Source of the DNA: Roseiarcus sp050013915
GTDB taxonomy: Bacteria; Pseudomonadota; Alphaproteobacteria; Rhizobiales; Beijerinckiaceae
Assembly (NCBI GenBank): GCA_050013915.1
Contig: JBEKEI010000120.1
Location: 1 to 15,078, forward strand
Length of the DNA stretch: 15,078 nt
Direction of reading: 5' to 3'
The notes beneath the pieces were generated by a model. The model had not been told where the DNA came from. It worked only from the letters and a program-made list of their open reading frames with translations, and searched no databases. This document shows, piece after piece, positions 7,235 to 15,078 of the stretch. Every line of letters starts with the position of its first letter. Position 1 is the first letter of the stretch. Made by a program: the position numbers and the translations under genes.

Positions 7235-8317
7235 ATGCTCACCTTTCTCGCCAATTTCTCGCATATTCTGGGTCCGTTGAACCTGTTCCGGTATCTGACC
7301 TTCCGCACCCTCGGGGCGGCCGGCACCGGCCTGTTCGTCGTCTTCTTCTTCGGCCCGACGATCATCTCGGCGCTGCGCCTCAAGCAGGGCAAGGGTCAGC
7401 CGATCCGCCTCGACGGCCCGCAGTCGCATCTGCTGACCAAGAAGGGCACGCCGACGATGGGCGGGCTGATGATCCTGTGCGGGCTGCTGGTCTCGGCGCT
7501 GCTGTGGTGCAACCTCGACAGCCCCTATGTCTGGATCGTGCTGTTCGTCACCGTGGGCTTCGGCGCGATCGGCTTCTACGACGACTATCTCAAGGTCACC
7601 AAGCAGTCGCACGACGGCTTTTCCGGGCGCATGCGGCTGGCGCTCGAATTCGCGGTCGCGCTGATCGCCTGCCTCGGCATCGTCTGGGTCGGCGCGCCCG
7701 GCGACACCTCGCTCGCCGTGCCGTTCGTCAACGGCTACATCCTCGATCTCGGCTGGGGCTTCCTGCTGTTCGGCCCGTTCGTCATCGTCGCCTTCGGCAA
7801 TTCGGTGAACCTCACCGACGGGCTCGACGGCCTCGCGATCGTGCCGGTGATGATCGCGGCGGCGACGCTCGGATTGATCGCCTATCTCGTCGGCAATCTG
7901 TTCTTTGCCAAATATCTCGGGATCAACCACGTGCCGCAGGCGGGCGATCTCGTGGTCGTCTGCGGCGCGCTGATCGGCGCCGGCGTCGGCTTCCTCTGGT
8001 TCAACGCGCCGCCGGCGCAGATATTCATGGGCGACACCGGCTCGCTCGCGCTCGGCGGGCTGCTCGGCGCGATCGCGGTCACGGTCAAGCACGAGATCGT
8101 GCTCGCCATCGTCGGCGGCCTGTTCGTGATGGAAGCGCTTTCGGTCGTCGTCCAGGTCGCCTCGTTCAAGATGACCGGCAAGCGCGTGTTCCGCATGGCG
8201 CCGATCCACCATCATTTCGAGCAGCTCGGCTGGTCGGAGCCCCAGATCGTCATGCGGTTCTGGATCGTCGCCTTCGTGCTCGCGATGGTCGGCCTGTCCA
8301 CCCTGAAACTGAGGTGA
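7235..8317 (+). CDS. mraY: Phospho-N-acetylmuramoyl-pentapeptide-transferase MraY
   Basis: 360 residues, identical in length to E. coli MraY. This polytopic inner-membrane enzyme transfers phospho-MurNAc-pentapeptide from UDP to undecaprenyl phosphate, making lipid I. About ten hydrophobic segments are visible. Signatures: KKGTPTMGGLMI, FYDDYLKV (Asp-Asp for Mg binding), FGNSVNLTDGLDGLAI, the FMGDTGSLALGG loop, and PIHHHFEQLGW near the C-terminus. The start ATG 7235 is preceded by AAAAGGA (7223-7229) overlapping the murF stop; the gap to murF is 10 bases, the largest in the operon. Confidence 0.98.
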   Translation: MLTFLANFSHILGPLNLFRYLTFRTLGAAGTGLFVVFFFGPTIISALRLKQGKGQPIRLDGPQSHLLTKKGTPTMGGLMILCGLLVSALLWCNLDSPYVWIVLFVTVGFGAIGFYDDYLKVTKQSHDGFSGRMRLALEFAVALIACLGIVWVGAPGDTSLAVPFVNGYILDLGWGFLLFGPFVIVAFGNSVNLTDGLDGLAIVPVMIAAATLGLIAYLVGNLFFAKYLGINHVPQAGDLVVVCGALIGAGVGFLWFNAPPAQIFMGDTGSLALGGLLGAIAVTVKHEIVLAIVGGLFVMEALSVVVQVASFKMTGKRVFRMAPIHHHFEQLGWSEPQIVMRFWIVAFVLAMVGLSTLKLR

Positions 8318-8319
8318 GC

Positions 8320-9740
8320 ATGATTCCCGCGCGGTGCTTTTCCGGCCGCAAGGTTGCGCTGTTCGGACTCGGGGGCTCCGGCCTCGCGACGGCGCTCGCG
8401 CTGAGCGCGGGCGGCGCCGAAGTCGCTGCCTGGGACGACAGCGAAGCCGCGCGGGCGCGCGCCGCCACCGCGGGGGTCGCGCCGGTCGATCTGGCCGCCG
8501 CCGACTGGAACGGGTTCGCCGCGCTGATTCTGACGCCCGGCGCGCCGCTGACCCATCCCGCGCCGCACTGGACTGCGGCGAGGGCGCAGGCCGCCGGAAT
8601 CGAGATCGTCGGCGACGTCGAATTGTTCTGCCGCGAACGCGCCACGCTGGCGCCGCGCGCGCGCTTCGTCGCGGTGACCGGCTCGAACGGCAAGTCGACG
8701 ACGACCGCGCTGATCGCCCACATCCTGCGGGCGGCGGGCCGCGACGTCCAGATGGGCGGCAATATCGGCGTGCCGATCCTCGCGCTCGAGCCGCCGTCGG
8801 AACAGACGATCCACGTCATCGAATGCTCGTCGTTCCAGATCGATCTGGCGCCCTCGCTCGATCCAAGCATCGGCCTGCTGCTCAACGTCACGCCCGATCA
8901 TCTCGACCGGCACGGCACGCTCGAGCATTACGCGGCGGTCAAGGAAAGGCTCGTCGCGAAGGCGGGTGTCGCGCTGGTCGGCGTCGACGACGAGCCGAGC
9001 CGGGCGATCGCGCAGCGGCTGCGCGCGCAGGCGCGCGGCGGCCGGCCGCGCGTGATCACGATCGCGTCGCGCGCGCCTTCGACCGCCGACATCGTCGTCG
9101 AAGACCATCGCATCGTCGAGCGCGGGCCCGACGGCGTCACGACCGGGCTCGACCTGCGCGGCGCGCCGGCGCTGCGCGGCGCCCATAACGGCCAGAACGC
9201 CGCCTTCGCCTTCGCCGCCGCGCGGACGCTGGGGCTCGACGTCGACCGGATCGCGCTCGGCCTCGCCTCCTTCAAGAGCCTGCCGCATCGCATGGAGCAG
9301 GTCGGCCGGTTCGGCCGCGTCCTGTTCGTCAACGATTCCAAGGCGACCAACGCCGACGCCGCGCAAAAGGCGCTGCTCTCGTACCAGGATGTCTTCTGGA
9401 TCGCCGGCGGCAAGGCGAAAGAGGGCGGCATCGAGTCGCTGCGCGCCCTGTTCGGCCGGATCGCCAAGGCCTATCTGATCGGCGCGGCGAGCGGGCAATT
9501 CGCCCGCACGCTCGAGGCAGGCGCGCCCTGCGAACTGTGCGGGACGCTGGAGGCGGCGGTCGCCGCCGCGGCGCGCGACGCGGCGCTGAGCGGCGCGCCC
9601 GAGCCCGTCGTGCTGCTGTCCCCGGCCTGCGCGTCCTACGACCAGTTCGTCAATTTCGAACAGCGCGGCGAGCGCTTTCGCGCCCTCGTGTCGGAATGGA
9701 TCGAGCGCCAGGACGGCGCCCGAACGTCAAGGAGCGGTTC

Positions 9741-9744
<4 letters not shown>
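8320..9744 (+). CDS. murD: UDP-N-acetylmuramoylalanine--D-glutamate ligase MurD
   Basis: 474 residues (E. coli 438). MurD adds D-Glu to UDP-MurNAc-L-Ala in the cytoplasm. An N-terminal Rossmann-like domain (VALFGLGGSGLATALAL) binds the uridine; the ATP loop is TGSNGKSTTT (Gly121, Lys125, Ser126); then GGNIGVP, ECSSFQID, NVTPDHLDRH, 'PHRMEQVG', 'VNDSKATNADA', 'GGKAKEGG' and the C-terminal LSPACASYDQFVNFEQRG signature. The start ATG 8320 is 2 bases after the mraY stop, with GAGGTGAG just before it. The stop overlaps ftsW (ATGA). The extra length over E. coli is in loops of the central domain. Confidence 0.97.
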
Positions 9745-10876
<1,132 letters not shown>

Positions 10877-10880
<4 letters not shown>

Positions 10881-11974
10881 CGCCTGCGCGCTGCATCCTC
10901 ATCTGCGCCGGCGGGACCGGCGGCCACCTCTTTCCCGCCCAGGCGCTGGCGATCGCCCTGGCCGAGCGCGGCTTTCCGGTCGAACTGGCGACCGACGACC
11001 GCGCGCTGAAATACGGCGGCGGATTTCCGGCGCGCGCAATCCATGCGTTTCCCTCGGCGACGCCGACCGGCGCCGGGCTGTTCGCCAAGCTCGGCGCCGC
11101 GCTGGTGCTGACGCGCGGCGTCGCAGTCGCCTATGCGCGGCTGCGCGCGATCGCGCCGCGGGTCGTCATCGGCTTCGGCGGCTATCCCACCGTGCCGCCG
11201 CTGCTCGCCGCCTCGCTGCTCGGGCTGCCGACGCTGCTCCACGAACAGAACGCGGTGATGGGCCGCGCCAACCGCTTCCTGGCCGGCCGCGTGCGGCTGG
11301 TCGCGACCGGCTTTCCCACGCTGAACGGCGCGCCGCCCGCCGTGCTGGCGAAGACGCGCTACACCGGCAATCCGGTCCGTCCCGCCGTGCTCGCGGCGGC
11401 CGCGGCGCCCTATCCAGGTTTCGCCGACGGGCGCCTGCGCGTGCTGGTCACCGGCGGCTCGCAGGGCGCGCGCGTGATGGCGGATGTCGCGCCGGCGGCG
11501 CTCGCGCTGCTGACGCCGGCCGAGCGCGCGCGGCTGGTGTGGACGCAGCAGGCGCGCGGCGAGGACAAGGCGCGGGTCGCGCACGCCTGTGCGGCGATGG
11601 GCCTGCCGGTCGAGATCGCCGAATTCTTTCCCGACCTGCCCGCGCGGATCGGCGCCGCGCATCTCGTCATCGGCCGCTCCGGCGCCTCGACGGTCTCCGA
11701 ACTCGCGGTGATCGGCCGGCCCGCGATCCTGGTGCCGTTTCCGCACGCGCTCGACCAGGACCAGGCCGCCAATGCCGCCACGCTCGCCGCCAGCGGCGCC
11801 GCGCAGGTGATTCCGCAGGCCGCCTTCACGCCCGAGAAGCTCGCGGCGCTGCTGCGGCAGGCGCTCGCGGACCCCGAAGCCCTGACCGCCGCGGCGCGCG
11901 CGGCGAAGGCGGCGGGCGTCGCCGACGCGGCCGAAAGGCTCGCGGCGCTCGTGGCGGAATGCGCGGGCGAATAG
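10877..11974 (+). CDS. murG: UDP-N-acetylglucosamine--N-acetylmuramyl-(pentapeptide) pyrophosphoryl-undecaprenol GlcNAc transferase MurG
   Basis: 365 residues (E. coli 355). This GT-B fold enzyme on the inner face of the membrane converts lipid I to lipid II. Motifs: GGTGGHLFPA (12-21), the diphosphate-binding loop of the N-domain; GFGGYPTVPPLLA; HEQNAVMGRANR; YTGNPVRP; VTGGSQGARVM, the second G-loop; and GRSGASTVSELAVIGRPAILVPFP (from residue 266), containing the UDP-GlcNAc-binding Glu region, then 'DQDQAANA'. The start is TTG 10877, overlapping the ftsW stop as TTGA, with no clear Shine-Dalgarno; translation is probably coupled to ftsW. It is the last gene of the operon here; murC, which usually follows, is absent. 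Confidence 0.97.
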
Positions 11975-12051
11975 CAACCGCCGCGTCTTCGCACTTGCCC
12001 GGCCGGCCTGCCGCGGCGGACGGCGCGGCCGCGATCGCCGACGCGGGGGGA
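11975..12051. other. Convergent intergenic spacer murG / lysozyme
   Basis: 77 GC-rich bases between two converging stops. No intrinsic terminator with a T-run is visible. The only pairing I see is CCGCGTC (11981-11987) with GACGCGG (12040-12046) across a 52-base loop, too loose to call. This is where the dcw operon stops. Confidence 0.4.
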
Positions 12052-12702
12052 CTAACCGAGCGCGGCGATCGTCTGCGGTCCGGCGACGCCGTCGGCCGTG
12101 AGCCCGTGCGATCCCTGGAACGCCCTGATCGCGCTGATCGTCGCGGGGCCGAGATCGCCGTCGACCGTCAGTTGCGGCGCCGCGCCGTGCTGGTTGAGCC
12201 GGCTCTGAATCCAGGCGATCGACCCGGGCGGCGATTCGGGATCCCATGTTGCGGCCGCCTGGTCCTGGGCGCCGTCGGGACGCAGGAATTGCGCGCGCTC
12301 GCCTTTCCTTCGGCCGATGAGCTCGGGCGGCTTGTCCCACATCAGGAAGTCGTCGGCGGCGGCCTGCATATTGCCCGCGTTGATCTGCCTGACCACGCTC
12401 GAGCCGATGAATCCGGGCGCGCCGATGTTGAAGGCGAGCGAGACGCAGGCGTCGAAGGCGTTCTGCGAAACGGCCACACGGACGGCGCCATTGACGGCGG
12501 CCTCGAACTTGGCGAGATCGCCGGCCAGTATGGCGTCGCATTGCTGCGCCGTGATCGTCATCCCGTCAAAGACGGTCGGCGGCCCGGCGGCGGAAGTATG
12601 GCCGACCCCGATCGTGAGGATGCCCCGCGTGTCGCGATACGAGTGAAGCACGACGCCCTCGCGAAGCGCGATTGACTGCCTGCCTGATGGGCTTGTGATC
12701 AT
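12052..12702 (-). CDS. GH24 (phage T4-type) lysozyme with C-terminal peptidoglycan-binding domain
   Basis: 216 residues. The N-terminal part (about 5-145) is a glycoside hydrolase 24 muramidase with catalytic triad Glu15-Asp24-Thr30 in 'REGVVLHSYRD...LTIGVGHT', the same 9+6 spacing as T4 lysozyme Glu11/Asp20/Thr26. Further GH24 features are 'QNAFDACVSLAFNIG', and 'GLxxRRxxE'-like GRRKGERAQFL. Residues about 158-215 form a PG_binding_1 repeat ('WIQSRLNQ', 'VDGDLGPATISAIRAFQ', 'DGVAGPQTIAAL'). It hydrolyses the MurNAc-GlcNAc bond of peptidoglycan. There is no signal peptide or N-terminal membrane (SAR) segment, and no holin or spanin gene nearby, so export is unexplained. It is convergent with murG, 77 bases away. 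It could be a domesticated phage endolysin; hydrolase identity is well supported. Confidence 0.85.
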   Translation of the reverse strand: MITSPSGRQSIALREGVVLHSYRDTRGILTIGVGHTSAAGPPTVFDGMTITAQQCDAILAGDLAKFEAAVNGAVRVAVSQNAFDACVSLAFNIGAPGFIGSSVVRQINAGNMQAAADDFLMWDKPPELIGRRKGERAQFLRPDGAQDQAAATWDPESPPGSIAWIQSRLNQHGAAPQLTVDGDLGPATISAIRAFQGSHGLTADGVAGPQTIAALG

Positions 12703-12905
12703 TGGCGTTGTCCCAGCCTCGCCGATTGCGCGCGTTCCGTTGTCCCCCCGCGCGGGCGATAATAACGCGCGAAATCCGCTATCTCGTCAAGACGCGCCTT
12801 GCGCGGAAGAGCAAGGGTTCCGTCCGCATTGCGATATCCTGGAGAGTGCGCCGCCTCGGCCGTCGCGCGCCAAACGTCTCGCGATGGGCCGGGGCCCGCA
12901 ATCAA
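12699..12905 (-). CDS. Possible small ORF upstream of the lysozyme, overlapping its start
   Basis: A 68-codon frame from TTG 12905 ends in TGA 12701-12699, overlapping the lysozyme ATG as ATGA, an arrangement typical of coupled genes. The product is hydrophilic and Arg-rich (for example LPRKARLDEIADFARYYRPR) with no membrane segment or motif I recognise. Against it: a TTG start without a Shine-Dalgarno, and a promoter-like sequence for the lysozyme inside the frame. It may be chance in GC-rich DNA. No function can be assigned. Confidence 0.2.
   Translation of the reverse strand: MIAGPGPSRDVWRATAEAAHSPGYRNADGTLALPRKARLDEIADFARYYRPRGGTTERAQSARLGQRQ
12762..12790 (-). promoter_or_regulatory. Weak candidate promoter for the lysozyme gene
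   Basis: On the minus strand TTGACG (12790-12785) is followed after 17 bases by CGTTAT (12767-12762), with TTATTA overlapping it. Transcription would begin about 50 bases before the lysozyme ATG. The -35 is good, the -10 poor. Confidence 0.3.
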
Positions 12906-12923
12906 CAGGTGCCCGCCTGTAAA

Positions 12924-12940
12924 TCTATCAATAGAATAGA
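12924..12940 (+). promoter_or_regulatory. AT-rich dyad and -10-like element before the transporter gene
   Basis: TCTAT-CA-ATAGA (12924-12935) is a perfect 12-base dyad, and ATAGA recurs at 12936-12940. TAGAAT (12932-12937) matches a -10 hexamer at five of six positions, though no -35 is evident at 17-18 bases. The dyad over the promoter suggests control by a DNA-binding regulator, which is not encoded in the window. Confidence 0.35.
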
Positions 12941-12960
12941 CTGAACCGATTTATTCCGCT

Positions 12961-13004
12961 ATGGAGGGTCGATCCGCATCCCGTCCAGTCGAGCGAACCT
13001 CCAT
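12961..13004 (+). promoter_or_regulatory. Leader inverted repeat covering the transporter start codon
   Basis: ATGGAGG (12961-12967) is fully complementary to CCTCCAT (12998-13004), which includes the first two bases of the ATG at 13003. In an RNA beginning near 12944 a 7-pair stem with a 30-base loop could hide the start codon. The loop is long, so this is tentative. Confidence 0.2.
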
Positions 13005-14403
13005 GAGCGCCAATCAATGGGAACTCGCCGCCGCGCCGGCCCGACCGGCGACTTCGGGCTGGCGCGAACTCTGGCTGAAGGAGGATTGGTGGGCGATCTG
13101 GCTCGGCCTTGGCATCGTCGTGGTCGGCTATGCCCTGTTCGCCAACGGCGCCAGCCTCAAATGGATAGCCGTGACGCCGGAGAAATGGTCCGGCCTCGAC
13201 CAGCTCGGCGGCCATTTCGCCGCCAACGCGCTGCGCTACGGCGCGCAATTCGTGTTCTGGCTGGCGATCTTCACCCTTGCGATGACGGCGCTCGGCCAAA
13301 GCCCGCGCCAATTCGTCCCCTCCTTCGTCCTCCTCTACCTGTTTTCGACGGTCATTTTCGCGCTCGGCCAGTGGACCCAGGCCGCCTATTACAATCTCGA
13401 GCCGCCGCTCGTCGCGCTGCTGCTCGGCCTCGCCATCGCCAATCTGGTCGGCCTGCCCAAATGGATGGAGGCCAGTTTCCGCGTCGAGTTCTACGTCAAG
13501 ACCGGCATCGTCCTGCTCGGCGCGACCCTGCCGTTCGCGCTGATCGTCTGGGCCGGGCCGGTGGCGATCCTGCAGGCCTCGATCGTTTCGATCGTGACCT
13601 TTCTGGTGATATTCGCGACCGCCCGCCGGCTCGGGCTCGACCGCCGCCTCGCCGCGACCCTCGGCGCCGGCGGCGCCGTCTGCGGCGTCTCCGCCTCGAT
13701 CGCGATCGCCGGCGCGGTCGGCGCCCGCAAGGGCGACGCACCGATCGCGATCACGGTGGTGATCCTGTGGGCGATCGCGATGATCTTCTTCCTGCCGTTC
13801 GCCGCGCGCTGGCTCGAACTCCCCACCGGCGTCGCCGGCGCCTGGATCGGCACTTCGGAATTCGCCGACGCCGCCGGCTTCGCCGCCGCGCAGACCTATG
13901 GCGGCTTCGCCGACCGCGTCCCCGGCATCGCCGGCACGGCGGATCAGGCGGTCTGGGCGTTCACGCTGATGAAGGTGGTCGGCCGCGACGTCTGGATCGG
14001 CGTCTGGGCGCTCGTCCTGGCGATCGTCGCGACGACCCGCTGGGAGCCGACCGAATCGGGCGGGCGGCCGGAGGCCGCGGAAATCTGGCGGCGGTTTCCG
14101 AAGTTCGTGCTCGGCTTCGTCGTCGCCTCGCTGATCGTCAGCTGGGCGGCGCGCGGCTACAGCCTCGCTGAATACAACAGACTGGCGGCGCCCGGCTTCG
14201 TCGGGCCGATCAAGGATCTGCGCACCTGGACCTTCATCTTCTGCTTCTTCAGCATCGGGCTCACCACGCGATTCCGCGATCTCGCCGCGGCGGGCGCGCG
14301 GCCCTTCGCCGCCTTCAGCGTCGGCGTCGTCGTCAATGTCGCGCTCGGCTTCGTCCTGTCGGTATTCCTGTTCGCCTCCCACTGGGCCAATCTGGCGCGC
14401 TAG
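13003..14403 (+). CDS. YeiH/PSE-family (UPF0324) putative sulfate exporter, long form
   Basis: 466 residues; E. coli YeiH has about 349, so this is the longer form. At least ten hydrophobic segments are visible after a soluble N-terminus containing 'LKEDWWAIWLGLGIVVVGYA'. Family landmarks (Cons_hypoth698, PF03601) are 'EPPLVALLLGLAIANL', 'FRVEFYVKTGIVLLGATLPF', GAGGAVCGVSASIAIAGAVG (Cys227), 'AQTYGG' with 'ADQAVWAFTLMKVVGRDVWIG', and 'SIGLTTRFRDLA' near the end. It is an inner-membrane protein. The family is annotated as sulfate exporters, in some bacteria linked to taurine or sulfite metabolism, but the substrate is poorly proven. I chose ATG 13003 because homologues start near here; ATG 12961 would add 14 residues without a better Shine-Dalgarno. 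No sulfur-metabolism gene is adjacent in the window. Confidence 0.85.
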   Translation: MSANQWELAAAPARPATSGWRELWLKEDWWAIWLGLGIVVVGYALFANGASLKWIAVTPEKWSGLDQLGGHFAANALRYGAQFVFWLAIFTLAMTALGQSPRQFVPSFVLLYLFSTVIFALGQWTQAAYYNLEPPLVALLLGLAIANLVGLPKWMEASFRVEFYVKTGIVLLGATLPFALIVWAGPVAILQASIVSIVTFLVIFATARRLGLDRRLAATLGAGGAVCGVSASIAIAGAVGARKGDAPIAITVVILWAIAMIFFLPFAARWLELPTGVAGAWIGTSEFADAAGFAAAQTYGGFADRVPGIAGTADQAVWAFTLMKVVGRDVWIGVWALVLAIVATTRWEPTESGGRPEAAEIWRRFPKFVLGFVVASLIVSWAARGYSLAEYNRLAAPGFVGPIKDLRTWTFIFCFFSIGLTTRFRDLAAAGARPFAAFSVGVVVNVALGFVLSVFLFASHWANLAR

Positions 14404-14430
14404 CATGGCGCCGCTCGCGGCCTCGTCCCG

Positions 14431-14435
14431 AAAGG
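14431..14435 (+). promoter_or_regulatory. Ribosome binding site of the four-cysteine protein
   Basis: AAAGG lies 8 bases before ATG 14444. The in-frame ATG at 14405, one base after the transporter stop, has no comparable site. Confidence 0.4.
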
Positions 14436-14443
14436 CATTCGCG

Positions 14444-14695
14444 ATGGCGATCGGCGACGCGGCGCGGTGCGGGTCCTGCCGGCATTTCCGCAACGATTGG
14501 GCGTTTCTCGAGGCGGCGACGCCCGGCCTGTCGAGCCTGGGCTCCGCCCTCGGCTCGGCGCGCGCGGACGACGGCCTGTGCCTGCGCCACGATCGCCATC
14601 GCAGCGCGCGCGCCGGCTGCGCGGATTTCAGCCCCCTCGCGCCGCCCACGCCGTCGCGCGACGGGCCTTCGCCCAAGCACAGCGTGATGGACTGA
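14444..14695 (+). CDS. Small four-cysteine protein of unknown function
   Basis: 83 residues from ATG 14444, or 96 from ATG 14405. Residues C9 and C12 (RCGSCRHFRND) and C46 and C59 (DGLCLRHDRH...AGCADF) give a CxxC-x33-C-x12-C pattern, with His49 and His52 also available, suggesting a small zinc-ribbon-like or other metal-binding fold. The middle 'FLEAATPGLSSLGSALGSARADDGLC' looks like the conserved core of short hypothetical proteins I vaguely recall from Hyphomicrobiales, but I cannot name a family. The last 20 residues are Pro/Ser-rich and probably disordered. No signal peptide or membrane segment. It follows the transporter gene by 40 bases (1 base with the longer start) and is probably cotranscribed, so a role linked to that transporter is possible but unproven. 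Confidence 0.6.
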   Translation: MAIGDAARCGSCRHFRNDWAFLEAATPGLSSLGSALGSARADDGLCLRHDRHRSARAGCADFSPLAPPTPSRDGPSPKHSVMD

Positions 14696-14746
14696 CCAGC
14701 GGATCGGCTGCGCAACACGCCAGGCCGAGTTCGCCAATCGCCGCGC

Positions 14747-14762
14747 CGACGGCGCGCCGTCG
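14747..14762. repeat. 16-bp perfect palindrome
   Basis: CGACGGCGCGCCGTCG is self-complementary over all 16 bases and is followed by CCCC. It lies about 50 bases after the four-cysteine gene. It may form part of the transcript end together with the larger hairpin that follows; there is no T-run, so a classical intrinsic terminator is not shown. Confidence 0.5.
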
Positions 14763-14768
14763 CCCCGA

Positions 14769-14850
14769 GGCGATCGCTGGCGCTCGCCGGGAGGGGCGAA
14801 GCCAAGCGCCGCAGCGGCCTCCTGGCCCCGGGCGAGCGCGTGCGATCGCC
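14769..14850. repeat. 82-base imperfect hairpin with 20-base arms
   Basis: The left arm 14769-14788 (GGCGATCGCTGGCGCTCGCC) and right arm 14831-14850 (GGCGAGCGCGTGCGATCGCC) are inverted copies matching at 18 of 20 positions, with the two mismatches together in the centre. The 42-base interior can pair further (GGGAGG 14789-14794 with CCTCCT 14818-14823, one G-T pair). It could be a mobile REP/BIME-type element or a structured 3' end of the transporter transcript. Confidence 0.6.
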
Positions 14851-15078
14851 CTGACCTGCCGGCGCGACGGCGGCGTGGCCGTGCGGCGGCGGGCGTTCAG
14901 CTTCGCGTCTCTCCGTTCGATGGCTCATCCCCTCGCCCTCCTGCCCCCGCGACCCGCCTCTCGCGCCTCGACGACCCAGATCGGCGTCTACGCCCCTCCT
15001 CGGCCGACAAATCCTTTCGTTGTGGATATATTTGGAAATGGATTTCTCGCCCGATCGAGGCAAATCAGAGGGTTGCAG

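Larger units (their letters stand above)
12703..13002. other. Divergent intergenic region lysozyme / YeiH-family transporter
   Basis: 300 bases between the divergent genes. The lysozyme-proximal half holds a weak minus-strand promoter and a dubious 68-codon frame. Bases 12920-12960 are AT-rich and should contain the transporter promoter. No RNA gene or repeat was recognised. Confidence 0.5.
14696..15078. other. Right-end region without a convincing gene
   Basis: 383 bases. The first half holds the 16-bp palindrome and the large inverted repeat. From ATG 14920 a plus-strand frame stays open to the window edge (53 codons, beginning MAHPLALLPPRP), but it has no Shine-Dalgarno and no recognised motif. 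The last 70 bases become AT-rich (GTGGATATATTTGGAAATGG), which may be the promoter of a gene beyond the edge. Confidence 0.4.

Noticed and set aside
11981..12046. CCGCGTC...GACGCGG as a shared terminator of murG and the lysozyme gene
   Set aside because: The 52-base loop and the lack of a T-run make it unlikely as an intrinsic terminator.
15021..15029. TGTGGATAT, one mismatch from a DnaA box
   Set aside because: A single near-match without clustering or an origin-type neighbourhood is expected by chance.
12928..15063. 711-codon minus-strand open frame covering the transporter and the right end
   Set aside because: It is antisense to a conserved membrane protein and to the Cys4 gene, has low-complexity Arg/Glu/Asp-rich translation, and shows no domain.
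14920..15078. Plus-strand frame open to the right edge
   Set aside because: No Shine-Dalgarno, no motif and a short span; kept only as a remark in the right-end region entry.

Overview
The window is GC-rich DNA (roughly 70 % by eye) from an alphaproteobacterium, probably a Hyphomicrobiales (Rhizobiales) member. The reasons are the gene order and sequence character of its division and cell-wall (dcw) cluster, the frequent GTG/TTG starts, and a REP-like hairpin of a type common in that order. I cannot name the genus.

Layout. (1) 1-198, minus strand: the first 66 codons of a P-loop ATPase that runs off the left edge. (2) 199-685: a 487-base intergenic region. It holds an AT-rich, dyad-rich stretch upstream of the ATPase, a double-hairpin repeat, a weak CtrA-like half-site, and just before mraZ a row of four 10-bp-periodic CCCAT/CCCGT boxes (TGGGN on the other strand) that look like the MraZ operator. 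(3) 686-11974, plus strand: a tightly packed operon mraZ-rsmH-ftsL-ftsI-murE-murF-mraY-murD-ftsW-murG. Junctions are 4-base or 1-base stop/start overlaps or gaps of at most 10 bases. It encodes the MraZ regulator, the 16S rRNA methyltransferase RsmH, the divisome proteins FtsL, FtsI and FtsW, four Mur steps and both lipid-linked steps (MraY, MurG), covering lipid II production from UDP-MurNAc-L-Ala (MurD, MurE, MurF, MraY, MurG) and its use at the septum (FtsW with FtsI).

(4) The usual continuation (murC, murB, ddl, ftsQ, ftsA, ftsZ) is absent. The operon meets a convergent minus-strand gene for a GH24 (T4-type) lysozyme with a C-terminal peptidoglycan-binding domain (12052-12702). (5) 12703-13002: divergent intergenic region with AT-rich promoter-like sequence. 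(6) 13003-14403: a multi-membrane-spanning YeiH/PSE-family (UPF0324) putative sulfate exporter, followed at once by a small four-cysteine protein (14444-14695) that is probably in the same transcript. (7) 14696-15078: no convincing gene. It holds a 16-bp perfect palindrome and an 82-base imperfect hairpin whose two 20-base arms match at 18 positions.

The core is an ordinary dcw cluster. The less ordinary parts are the four-box MraZ operator, the break after murG with a lysozyme placed there, the small Cys4 partner of the transporter, and the large inverted repeat near the right end. I did not find a clear new multi-gene system.
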